Both the position numbers and the translations under genes were made by a program. 14,965 nt of DNA from JALTID01 sp027004335 [NCBI: bacterium] (lineage in GTDB: Bacteria; JALSQH01): NCBI GenBank assembly GCA_027004335.1, contig JALTID010000025.1:1-14965 (forward strand). The letters are read 5' to 3'. Under the pieces are notes generated by a model. It did not search any database. It was not told the DNA's origin and saw only the letters and a list, made by a program, of their open reading frames with translations. Below, piece after piece: positions 8,701 through 14,965 of this stretch (position 1 is its first letter; each line of letters opens with the position of its first letter).

Positions 8701-11151
8701 TTTGTCTTTGATAACAACATCATGAGCAGTACGTTCCCCAACATTTGTAACTACAAGAAAATAGGTAAATAGATCACCTGAATGAACCTCCCCCAGAGTA
8801 TCAGCAGAAGAATATTTGTACGCCTCTATAACCGGGGGTACCACAAGAGAAGTAACAACATTGGAATAAACTTTACCAAGATTATCACTCAATAACATAA
8901 CCTTATTCTTGATAATTGTCCCTGCTGGTACAGGGAGTACCTGTACAGTTAAATTAGATGCATAAAATTCTCCTTTACCAAGATCTCCCACCTGCCACGC
9001 TACTGAGTTGCTTCCAGCATCATAAGAACATCCATTGTCACATCCTGAAAATTTCAAGTTGCTGGAGAGATAATCTATCACAGAAAGATTTTTGGCTACA
9101 TCTGAATCATTCTTAGAAGTATTTGTTACAAATATCTGATAGGTAAAATCTTCATAAACTCCTACAGTAGGTGATGTAACAGATTTTGTCGCCCTGAGAT
9201 AGGTCTTTGCAATTTTAATCTCATCAGTAGGATTCATCTCCACTCCATAATAAGTCCCTCTGGCAGTACCATCAATCTTATATGAACCATCTGTGAGAGT
9301 TCCCGGGAAATCTAATTGAAATTCCAGATGAAGAATTTCATTTGCATTTAAAGTATAATCAGGATCCCACTCCAGATACTGGTAGGTTGAATCTTGTGTA
9401 ATTGCAGGTTCAACATAGGAAGTTGTACCATCAGGATAAACAATTTTTCCTGTTGGATGCTGATAGGTGATCCCCAGTGGATAGTAGATTCTCACGCTAG
9501 TTACTGTAACTGGCAGATAATTCCCGGTTGAAATATCAGCGGTGATTGTTACTGTCCCACCATAGGATGGTACAGTAGAATTATTGGAATCAAGAGAGAT
9601 ATCAAGAATATGAGCTATGAAAGATTGAGAAAGAGGAAGAATGGAATAACCAAGATCAAGATACGGGGTGCCCTTACCTGCGACTTCCGGATCTTCACCA
9701 TAAACTGTTACAATGGAATTTGTAGCAATAATATGGGCACCAGTTTCATCGTTGTCATTGGGATCGTAAATTTTCAAAAAATCATAAGTACCTAAAACAT
9801 AAGGACCCGGGTCTAAATTTCCGTCACCATCTGTATCAATTTCATCAAAAGTACCATCATTATCAAGATCTACCTTAACTTCTGTACCAGGAACTGAAGC
9901 GGCAACAAAAACAGGAGAACCATTGGCACTTAGATCTTCACTGCCTGGTGCCCACGAAACATAAGTCTCAGACTCAAGCAACCTTGTTGGAATGAGGGAG
10001 TAACCCCAATCATACACTACAGACTGATAATCAAAAGCCACAACCCCCCAGAAGAGGGAATCGCTTCTTAACCTGACAAGTGAATCCTGAGGTATCTCGT
10101 TACCTATTAATGTTTTGTAACTACTCACTTCATAAGGCGCTAACTGAAAATTCTCACCTGATGTATGGTTGTTGTCGTATATTGTAATATTGATTGTGGA
10201 GCTGTTGGGATTGAAAATATAGATATTTGCAGGATATTGAGAGGTGCTTACCACAGGTGCAATATAATCCCTGCCCCAGACTTTAATGGGGAGTACATCA
10301 TAGAATCTTGTCTGATACTGACCAAATGAACCTGTTAAAAGAGAAATTTGAATCTCCTTATTTGAAATTACTCTCATGCCAGAGAGAACTCTTATATGAA
10401 GAGAAGCGTTTGTAACATCATTAAAATATCCTAGGGTATTGTAAAAATCTCCCTTATTCAAATGGACAGTAAGTTGGGTATTTCCGTTGTCCAGCAAAAC
10501 CGTAGTATCATCATCAAAGGCTTGAATCTCAAGAGCTACATATTTAAAAATAGAAAAATCTCCTCCGTCACTATCATAAATATCCTCTCCGAAAGGGATT
10601 ACATAGGAGTAGTACCCTTCAAATGCAGCTTTTGGATAAATTTCAAATGCTCCTCCTATATAACTCTGGTTATGAGGCCAGATGCTATGGGCAACATCTA
10701 CAGGTCCCCCAATAGAGATTATCCTGTCTCCAGCATCATATCTTAAAGACTTACCTCTAATTCTAGTAGGCACACTACCATTTATGTTATCCACATTTCC
10801 CTGGTCACTTTCAAGAGAAAGAACCTGTCCCCTGTTAAGTGTGTAAACCTCAGTAGTTGGCTGGGTAGGATTTAAGGGATACTTCTCATATCCATCTTCC
10901 CAATGGTCATATATTATTTTTTGATTATCAAGAGTGGCAGTAAGAGTAACCACAGAATCAAGATAGTAGGACAGTTGATCATTTGTTCCCTCTTCTATAT
11001 TGATATAGTGAAAAAATCTGCGCAACTGATATTCCCTACCTATCACATAATATTCCTGAATTCCAGCAGGAATTTTTCTCCCCATAAGATCAAGAGGAAA
11101 CAAAAGGAGGAAAAATAGTATTAATGAAAAAACAAAGTCTCTTCCCTTCAT
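5662..11151 (-). CDS. Giant surface protein: DUF11-like domains, TSP3 calcium-binding array, CTERM-like tail
   Basis: A 1829-residue exported protein. Residues 1-24 are a signal peptide (MKGR, then FSLILFFLLLFPLDLMG). Residues about 27-510 form a large beta-rich head that includes a pair of calcium-type loops near 427-450 (DLDNDGTFDE, DTDGDGNLD) and GAHIIATNSIVTVYGED, reminiscent of IgGFc-binding-like bacterial surface domains. About 518-645 is an Ig-like region. DUF11-like domains lie at about 650-770 and 772-912 (FTYQIFVTNTS; FTYFLVVTNVGERTAHDVVI). Residues about 913-1768 are an Asp-rich TSP3 array with dozens of DxDxDGxxD loops. The tail is a short Pro/Ser linker, GGGGCSF with Cys1798, a hydrophobic stretch (VFLLLFGFGFIIIIV) and KKRR, a CTERM-type sorting signal. 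It is probably a Ca2+-rigidified stalk held at the cell surface. Both ends overlap neighbours by ATGA. The ligand is unknown. Confidence 0.88.
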   Translation of the reverse strand: MKGRDFVFSLILFFLLLFPLDLMGRKIPAGIQEYYVIGREYQLRRFFHYINIEEGTNDQLSYYLDSVVTLTATLDNQKIIYDHWEDGYEKYPLNPTQPTTEVYTLNRGQVLSLESDQGNVDNINGSVPTRIRGKSLRYDAGDRIISIGGPVDVAHSIWPHNQSYIGGAFEIYPKAAFEGYYSYVIPFGEDIYDSDGGDFSIFKYVALEIQAFDDDTTVLLDNGNTQLTVHLNKGDFYNTLGYFNDVTNASLHIRVLSGMRVISNKEIQISLLTGSFGQYQTRFYDVLPIKVWGRDYIAPVVSTSQYPANIYIFNPNSSTINITIYDNNHTSGENFQLAPYEVSSYKTLIGNEIPQDSLVRLRSDSLFWGVVAFDYQSVVYDWGYSLIPTRLLESETYVSWAPGSEDLSANGSPVFVAASVPGTEVKVDLDNDGTFDEIDTDGDGNLDPGPYVLGTYDFLKIYDPNDNDETGAHIIATNSIVTVYGEDPEVAGKGTPYLDLGYSILPLSQSFIAHILDISLDSNNSTVPSYGGTVTITADISTGNYLPVTVTSVRIYYPLGITYQHPTGKIVYPDGTTSYVEPAITQDSTYQYLEWDPDYTLNANEILHLEFQLDFPGTLTDGSYKIDGTARGTYYGVEMNPTDEIKIAKTYLRATKSVTSPTVGVYEDFTYQIFVTNTSKNDSDVAKNLSVIDYLSSNLKFSGCDNGCSYDAGSNSVAWQVGDLGKGEFYASNLTVQVLPVPAGTIIKNKVMLLSDNLGKVYSNVVTSLVVPPVIEAYKYSSADTLGEVHSGDLFTYFLVVTNVGERTAHDVVIKDKIPYYTEYVTDSLHEISPEYIHLTDDSGDDAGDYNYTSSNGPSFSVSQITSGETYIFAFSVRVVSGNNWETITNTFSYESVELIQSQSPLHTIQILPADIDGDGIPNLVEDRIGTDRLNPDTDGDGISDGDEVLPDLNNPPDTDGDGTIDALDTDSDNDGIPDSVEAGDSSLSTPPVDTDNDGIPDFRDPDSDNDTILDKNEGTADPDGDNIPAFRDTDSDGDSLTDTYEAGDMDPTTPPSWDHDNDGKPDFLDADDDNDGISTYVEMNTSVYGNPATDQDIDGDGIKNYLDLDSDGDEKSDQIEGTGDIDGDGIPNFLDKDDSDGPLGDPDHDSLLNKDEDTYGTDKYNPDTDGDGLSDYTEVVTTTTDPTLRDSDGDTIPDPVEVGPDIYHPYSSDITTGSCPGVTDTTIDALDTDSDGDGISDYVEVGYGTLATPPVDSDGDRIPDYRDRDSDNDGICDYTEARPFNPDGTPADADGDGIPDYLDRDSDNGGVPDYIENQMGTNPRDPSDDKIVDSDGDNLPDLYEDSIPGLDKNNPDSDGDGIRDDLDDLDGDGFNNYGEYYCGTDILNPDTDGDHITDGREEDFMPEEVTNPTCGPDTDGDGRSDFLDNDSDNDGISDLYESYSPDVTTADVADHDNDGIFDFRDTDSDNDFISDHEEAQDLKNPVDSDGDGTPDIIDSDSDNDNIPDKIEAGDKSYSTPASDADNDGIPNYLDKDSDNDTIADIDEGYSDPDSDGTPNFLDLDSDNDSVPDSVEAGDADLSTPPVNHDGDSKPDFIDTDDDNDGIPTYTENNTDINGDSVPDRDVDRDGIPNYLDSDSDGDGKSDLVEGTGDIDGDGIPNYLDANDEDGPLGDLDHDYISNHDEGYEVKYDNDGDGIPDYLDHDSDNDGLSDAEEAGDKDLTTPPIDSDGDGIPDFRDPDSNNNGIPDGEEGTGDSDHDGIPDYRDLTPQPSQPSSSGIKGKKIPGNYKFFGGGGCSFMPGNQEDFDPVFLLLFGFGFIIIIVKKRR
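6085..6660 (-). repeat. Superblock B: second copy of the higher-order duplication in the TSP3 array
   Basis: It encodes, in the same order as superblock A, DKIEAGDKSYSTPA, short units ending in DEGYSDPD, SVEAGDADLSTPP, DDDNDGIPTYTENNT, LVEGTGDIDGDGIPNYLD and GPLGDLDHDYISNHDE. The two blocks align over about 190 residues with only small length differences. The final C-terminal stretch (about 5838-6085) restarts the pattern with EAGDKDLTTPP and EEGTGDSDHDG, a partial third copy. Confidence 0.8.
7675..8250 (-). repeat. Superblock A: first copy of a ~190-residue higher-order duplication in the TSP3 array
   Basis: This segment encodes, in order, DSVEAGDSSLSTPP, DILDKNEG-type short units, a second EAGD...TTPP unit, DDDNDGISTYVEMNT, the conserved QIEGTGDIDGDGIPNFLD and GPLGDPDHDSLLNKDE. 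The same unusual elements recur in the same order in superblock B at 6085-6660, about 1.6 kb downstream along the gene. Boundaries are approximate, set by where the matching hinge motifs stop. Confidence 0.8.
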
Positions 11152-12440
11152 TTTTCCCCTCCTTTAAAATTTATCTTGACTGACAAATGATTATCAAGAA
11201 TATCCATATATTTCCTTACCTCTTCTATCGAAAAACGAGGAAACCAATACATAATGGATTTAATAAAGATCTTCCCTTTTTTAACGCTTTCAAGACCTTT
11301 TATTGTATAACCAATATCACAATGTTCACCTGGCTCCCCTTCTGGTGGATCCGAATGAGATAGATCATCTTTAAAATACAGATTAACATCAATTGAGGGG
11401 TTACCAGGGGCTGACCAGATAATCCTGTTAAACCATCCAGCTGGCATCTCACCAGTTCCAGCATTAGCCATCCAGGAAAAATTTGAGGGATCAAGAGAAG
11501 TACTCTTTTTTGAAGCATAACCATCAACTTCAACAGGAGAAGTATTGTTGGAGTTATAAAATATTCTCTTTCCTGCTGAGGAGAGCATATCCACACTCAC
11601 ACGAAAGGAAACCTTCCTCAGGAACATACCAACATCAAAGGGTAGATCTACAATTACAGGAAATTCAAAACTATCTCTGTAAAAAATTGTCACAATCTCT
11701 GCTGCAGGGGAGGGGATCTTCCAGAAGAGAGTCTGCCAGTTTTTGGTCAATCTTACAACTCTTACAGGTCCCGCATGGTAAGAAATCAGCTTTGTCTCAA
11801 AATCTTCTTCAGTTTTATTGATGGTTATAAAACCTCCAATAAGCTTCGCTGAAAATCTGATCTTCATTCTATCAATGTTATTTTTTCCCGATCCCCCCGC
11901 TTCTTTCTTAATCCCAAGAATATCAAAGAAAATAGGATGCTCAGTATTAAACTGAAGGAAGTACCTGGTAGTTTCTATCCTGTGCTTTTCTGGCAAATAT
12001 TCAATATATTTTTTATCTGACAGAGGCAGAGAAGGATCAATTTTTACATATACCCATCCCTTACCACCATCCACGGGGTCTCCAACTTCCAGCTCATACC
12101 ATCCATCTCCTCTATCACACCTATCACCGGTATCTTCTGCCATAAAGACTAATTCATCTTCGTCATTAAATAAACCATCACCTTTCTGAGGATAGGGACC
12201 TTCCGGCAATATATATTTGCCATCTTTTTTTTCATCCACCTGAAAGGGAATAGGAACAACTTTTCCTTTATTACAGGAAAAAACTCTTATCAATTTAATC
12301 TTGGCAGCAGCAAAGGGGATATCAGTGGCGGATACTACCACAGGATCTATTACTCTCTTTAATGTCTTGTGTTGAAGAACTTCCATTTTTTCTCCCCCAA
12401 GGTTAAGAGAGAAGAGCAATAATAGTACCAGCTTTAACAA
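11148..12440 (-). CDS. Unknown exported protein of the psd/surface operon
   Basis: A 430-residue protein that I cannot place in a named family. From the TTG start at 12440 it begins with a short hydrophobic segment (LKLVLLLLFSLNLGG) that could serve as a signal peptide. That start has a strong AGGAGGGG (12455-12448 region) 4 nt upstream, inside the end of psd. A second in-frame start, ATG 12386, has its own GGGGGAG and would remove the hydrophobic segment. The body looks beta-rich and extracytoplasmic, with an acidic patch DGLFNDEDELVFMAED and an aromatic C-terminal half (WFPRFSIEEVRKYMD). It overlaps psd by 38 bp and shares ATGA with the giant protein, so it is almost certainly co-expressed with it. 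A role in exporting, anchoring or assembling that protein is inference from position only. Confidence 0.75.
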   Translation of the reverse strand: MLKLVLLLLFSLNLGGEKMEVLQHKTLKRVIDPVVVSATDIPFAAAKIKLIRVFSCNKGKVVPIPFQVDEKKDGKYILPEGPYPQKGDGLFNDEDELVFMAEDTGDRCDRGDGWYELEVGDPVDGGKGWVYVKIDPSLPLSDKKYIEYLPEKHRIETTRYFLQFNTEHPIFFDILGIKKEAGGSGKNNIDRMKIRFSAKLIGGFITINKTEEDFETKLISYHAGPVRVVRLTKNWQTLFWKIPSPAAEIVTIFYRDSFEFPVIVDLPFDVGMFLRKVSFRVSVDMLSSAGKRIFYNSNNTSPVEVDGYASKKSTSLDPSNFSWMANAGTGEMPAGWFNRIIWSAPGNPSIDVNLYFKDDLSHSDPPEGEPGEHCDIGYTIKGLESVKKGKIFIKSIMYWFPRFSIEEVRKYMDILDNHLSVKINFKGGEK

Positions 12441-13236
12441 AATTCCCCTCCTTCACTGAAGATGATAATTTACCTTTTTCTAAAAGGAGAATTATTGTAG
12501 ATCCCATTCCAAAAAACCCCATTTCTTCCCCTGCCTTTGCCTTGATTTCTGCAGAAATTCTTTCCGGGTACCGCCTTTTGAATCTATTTGTTTTCAGTTC
12601 AGGCCAGTGAGTCATATGTATCTCACCCACCGCAGAGGCACCAACTATTACTACTCCAACTTTTCCTGAAGCAGTTTCAACTAATACAAAAACTCTCTCG
12701 TTCATAGTATATAGCCCTGGGATTTTGCTGTCGGCAGCAGGATTAACAGGGAAAATCTTTCCTGGAAAATATGAAAATTTCTTAATGGTTCCGGTAACAG
12801 GATAGTGAAACCTATGATAATCCCCCGGGCGAAGGTATATCGTTACAAAAAATCCATTATGAAAAAAGGGAGAGAATTCTTCCCCAATCAGGGAAGATAA
12901 AGTATAAAAATATTTTTTCGCCTGAATTAGTTGAGCTTCCCTAACATCTCCGAAGTCCCTTATGATTCCATCAGAGGGGGAAGAGACAACATCTATCTCA
13001 TCAGGAAAAACTCTTATCCCCTTCTTCAACTTTCTTGTAAAAAAAGCGTAGAGGGAGTGATACTCCTCAAGAGGCAACTCAACCTCATCAATATTGACAC
13101 CAAACTTAGCCGCATAGGCACCTAATACAATTTTATTCAAAGGAGAGGGAAGATAGGTTCTGGAGAACTCCCCAACCGCTTTGCTGTACATAAAAAAAGG
13201 AAGATTTAAAAAATCAAATTTCAACTTTTTCTTCAC
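12403..13236 (-). CDS. psd: Phosphatidylserine decarboxylase proenzyme
   Basis: Decarboxylates phosphatidylserine to phosphatidylethanolamine at the inner membrane, using a pyruvoyl group formed by self-cleavage. The 277 residues are close to the usual length for this family. The self-cleavage motif is GMGSTIILL with Ser246 (LGST in most homologues), so a short alpha chain of about 32 residues is expected. The partner residues of the processing triad are visible: Asp89 in SSPSDGI and the His pair 141/144 in DYHRFHYPV. EIHMTHWPEL near 205-214 is also typical. The start is GTG 13236. No Shine-Dalgarno sequence precedes it, but a TGGTAAAAT extended -10 box ends 6 nt upstream, which predicts a leaderless transcript. 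It heads the four-gene minus-strand operon and is divergent from mlaE. A phosphatidylserine synthase gene, a frequent neighbour, is not present. Confidence 0.95.
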   Translation of the reverse strand: MKKKLKFDFLNLPFFMYSKAVGEFSRTYLPSPLNKIVLGAYAAKFGVNIDEVELPLEEYHSLYAFFTRKLKKGIRVFPDEIDVVSSPSDGIIRDFGDVREAQLIQAKKYFYTLSSLIGEEFSPFFHNGFFVTIYLRPGDYHRFHYPVTGTIKKFSYFPGKIFPVNPAADSKIPGLYTMNERVFVLVETASGKVGVVIVGASAVGEIHMTHWPELKTNRFKRRYPERISAEIKAKAGEEMGFFGMGSTIILLLEKGKLSSSVKEGNFVKAGTIIALLS

Positions 13237-13242
13237 ATAATA

Positions 13243-13270
13243 ATTTTACCACTTTTCTAAGATTCATAAA
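13243..13270 (-). promoter_or_regulatory. Extended -10 promoter of the psd/surface operon
   Basis: On the minus strand TGGTAAAAT (13251-13243) is an extended -10 element. The -35 region is weak (TTTATG at 13270-13265, 16-nt spacer). The expected transcription start falls at about 13236-13237, on the psd GTG. Confidence 0.6.
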
Positions 13271-13280
13271 GATCCCCAAT

Positions 13281-13308
13281 TTTACACAAAACCTAATTCT
13301 GCTATAAT
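13281..13308 (+). promoter_or_regulatory. Promoter of the mlaEFD operon
   Basis: TTTACA (13281-13286), a 16-nt spacer and TATAAT (13303-13308), preceded by TGc to form an extended -10. The predicted start is about 13315, only 3-4 nt before the mlaE ATG. It is back to back with the psd promoter in an 82-bp intergenic region. Confidence 0.75.
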
Positions 13309-13318
13309 TTATCTGATT

Positions 13319-14068
13319 ATGTATGGTTTTATCCTTCATCTTCAAAATATAACTTTACTTTTCTGGGATATTTTAAAGGGCCTCTTTTCCAGGCCCTTCT
13401 ATTGGGAAGATTTATTAAAAGAAATGGATGCATTGGGAGTTGATTCCCTTCCCATAACCGTTTTAACTGGAATTTTCCTCGGTCTTGTCCTGACACTCCA
13501 AGCGGCAATAGGAGTGGAAAAAATCGGTGCAGTCAGCCTTGTACCCAGAGCAGTAGCCATGTCACTTGTAAGGGAAATTGGTCCTGTTATGGGTTCCCTC
13601 ATGATTGCAGGCAGGGTAGGAGCGGGCATAACCTCTCAGGTTGGTTCAATGAAGGTTACCTTTCAACTTGATGCGATGAGATCCCTTGGAACTGATCCTC
13701 TGAGGAAATTGATTCTACCAAAATTTCTTGCTATTACAATAATGTTACCTCTTTTAATAATTATCCTGGATTTTATAGGATTATTGAGCGCATATTTTAT
13801 GGCAAGTATCAACCTTAATATCGGGAGTGTTTTATTCTGGAATGAAGTAATAAATACAAATGGTTTTGTAAATATCATAAATGCTTTTATAAAATCTTTC
13901 GTTTTTGGCACAATCATAGGTCTTATTGGAAACTACTACGGATTGATCTCAGAAGGTGGAACAGAAGGAGTTGGAATTTCCACCACAAGATCAGTTATTG
14001 TTATTTTTGTATCCATCCTGGCGGCGGATTTTGTTCTTACAAAAATTTTCTATGAATTAATGATATGA
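13319..14068 (+). CDS. mlaE: MlaE-family phospholipid ABC transporter permease
   Basis: The inner-membrane permease subunit of the Mla (maintenance of lipid asymmetry) ABC system, which moves phospholipids between the inner and outer membranes. The 249 residues are of normal family length. They hold several hydrophobic helices (about 48-66, 136-162, 185-207, 224-246) and the family's conserved block SLVREIGPVMGSLMIAGRVGAG followed by QVGSMKVTFQLDAM (residues 82-120). ATG 13319 has no Shine-Dalgarno sequence. A strong promoter ends 10 nt before it, so the mRNA leader should be only about 3-4 nt. It overlaps mlaF by 4 bp (ATGA), consistent with one transcription and translation unit. Confidence 0.93.
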   Translation: MYGFILHLQNITLLFWDILKGLFSRPFYWEDLLKEMDALGVDSLPITVLTGIFLGLVLTLQAAIGVEKIGAVSLVPRAVAMSLVREIGPVMGSLMIAGRVGAGITSQVGSMKVTFQLDAMRSLGTDPLRKLILPKFLAITIMLPLLIIILDFIGLLSAYFMASINLNIGSVLFWNEVINTNGFVNIINAFIKSFVFGTIIGLIGNYYGLISEGGTEGVGISTTRSVIVIFVSILAADFVLTKIFYELMI

Positions 14069-14787
14069 AAACAATGCTTGAAGTAGATAATCTCTGGTTT
14101 AAATATGAAGACAGATATATTCTGAAGGGGATCTCTCTCAAATTATTTGAGGGGGAAAATCTGATCATTTTAGGTGGAAGCGGCGGAGGAAAAAGTACAA
14201 TTCTCAGGGTGCTCTTAGGTCTTGAAGAAGTAGATAAAGGCAAGATTATCATAATGGGTGAGGATGTGACACATCTTAGGGAAGATGAATGGTTCGGAGT
14301 TAGAAAAAAAATTGGAATGGTATTTCAAGATGGGGCACTTTTCGATTTTCTTTCTGTAAGAGGAAATGTTGGATATAGACTATATGAACAACGATTGCCA
14401 CAGGATGAAATTGAAAAAATTGTAAGAGAAAAATTGAGAATTGTGGGACTTGAGGATGTGATTGACTATATGCCATCAGAATTGAGCGGTGGGATGAAGA
14501 GGAGAGTAGCAATTGCAAGAGCGCTTGTGGGTGATCCGCCAATAATGTTCTATGATGAGCCTACGACGGGCCTTGATCCTATCACAGCTAAGATCATTGT
14601 AAGGCATATAAACTCTCTTAGAGACAAATTTGGAGTTGCTTCCATCGTAGTAACGCATGAACTAAATTACGCTTACATGCTGGCAGATAGAATAATGATG
14701 CTGAAAGATGGAACTTTTATTTTTGAAGGGAAATCGGAGGATTTGGTTAAATGCGCAGACCCATACATAAAAGAATTTGTTAAATAG
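14065..14787 (+). CDS. mlaF: MlaF-family ABC transporter ATP-binding protein
   Basis: The cytoplasmic ATPase subunit that powers the Mla phospholipid transporter. All ABC motifs are intact in 240 residues: Walker A GGSGGGKST (37-45), Q-loop Gln88 in VFQDGALFDFLSVRGNV, signature LSGGMKRRVAIARAL (140-154), Walker B IMFYDE (160-165) with D-loop GLDP, and the switch His198 in VVTHEL. The QDGALFDFLSVRGNV and LSGGM forms are typical of the Mla/Ttg2A branch rather than of general importers. The start codon lies in the ATGA overlap with mlaE. Nine bases separate its stop from mlaD. Confidence 0.94.
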   Translation: MKTMLEVDNLWFKYEDRYILKGISLKLFEGENLIILGGSGGGKSTILRVLLGLEEVDKGKIIIMGEDVTHLREDEWFGVRKKIGMVFQDGALFDFLSVRGNVGYRLYEQRLPQDEIEKIVREKLRIVGLEDVIDYMPSELSGGMKRRVAIARALVGDPPIMFYDEPTTGLDPITAKIIVRHINSLRDKFGVASIVVTHELNYAYMLADRIMMLKDGTFIFEGKSEDLVKCADPYIKEFVK

Positions 14788-14796
14788 GAGAAGAAA

Positions 14797-14965
14797 ATGG
14801 CTAAAAGAAAAGGGTCGGGACTAAGAGTAGGAATAATTGTTTTTACCTCTCTGATAATTCTCCTTGTTGTAATTTTCATTCTTGGACAGAGAGGTGGAAT
14901 ATTCGCAAGTTACTATACACTTAAGGCTCAATTTCCCAAGGTAAATGGTCTTATCGTTGGTTCCC
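14797..14965 (+). CDS. mlaD: MlaD-family MCE-domain protein, N-terminal part (3' end outside window)
   Basis: The periplasm-facing lipid-binding subunit of the Mla complex, anchored in the inner membrane. 56 residues are visible: a basic N-terminus (MAKRKGSGLR), one membrane anchor (VGIIVFTSLIILLVVIFILG) and the beginning of the MCE domain (YYTLKAQFPKVNGLIVGS, compare the family's F.NV.GL..G..V). The ATG at 14797 follows GGAG (14787-14790) at a 6-nt distance. The frame is open at the window edge. No MlaB STAS-domain gene has appeared up to this point. Confidence 0.9.
   Translation, partial: MAKRKGSGLRVGIIVFTSLIILLVVIFILGQRGGIFASYYTLKAQFPKVNGLIVGS

Noticed and set aside
13237-13240. ATG at 13238 as the psd start
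   Set aside because: It is followed at once by TGA in that frame; the psd frame begins at GTG 13236.

Overview
The window is gene-dense DNA from an AT-rich, Gram-negative (diderm) bacterium. The diderm call rests on an Mla-type phospholipid transport operon (mlaE-mlaF-mlaD), a predicted outer-membrane beta-barrel protein, and a giant secreted protein with a CTERM-like anchoring tail. I cannot name the taxon. A mix of AMMECR1, an archaeal-looking Nudix protein, a MaeB-type malic enzyme and a Cys-containing CTERM tail suggests a deep-branching, perhaps thermophilic, anaerobic lineage, but this is weak inference. There are no rRNA or tRNA genes, insertion sequences, CRISPR arrays or gene-free stretches above 300 bases.

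Layout. (1) 1-2753, plus strand: the 3' end of an unidentified gene, then a full-length malic enzyme/phosphotransacetylase fusion (maeB). (2) 2750-3196, minus strand: single-stranded DNA-binding protein (ssb), convergent with maeB and overlapping it by 4 bp. (3) 3248-4218, plus strand: a Nudix hydrolase translationally coupled to an AMMECR1-domain protein, divergent from ssb. (4) 4205-13236, minus strand: a four-gene operon read from right to left. It holds phosphatidylserine decarboxylase (psd), an unknown exported protein, a 1829-residue surface protein with DUF11-like domains and a huge thrombospondin type-3 (TSP3) calcium-binding array, and a beta-barrel protein with two carboxypeptidase-regulatory-like domains. 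All three internal junctions overlap. (5) 13319-14965, plus strand: mlaE-mlaF-mlaD, divergent from psd and running off the right edge.

How the genes fit together. psd (phosphatidylethanolamine synthesis) and mlaEFD (phospholipid movement between the membranes) share one divergent promoter region, so the right half looks like an envelope-lipid locus. The psd transcript then continues into a probable surface-structure module: exported protein, Ca-binding stalk with a membrane anchor, and barrel. From memory of the families, TSP3 repeats are often fused to a similar barrel in one OmpA-family protein. Here barrel and stalk are separate but overlapping genes, which makes this the best candidate in the window for an undescribed system.

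The most striking regulatory signal is that three of the four operon-head genes with a visible promoter (Nudix, psd, mlaE) have a good -10 box only 6-10 nt before the start codon and no Shine-Dalgarno sequence. This predicts leaderless or near-leaderless mRNAs. The fourth (ssb) and the operon-internal genes checked (maeB, exported protein, barrel, mlaD) have Shine-Dalgarno sequences.
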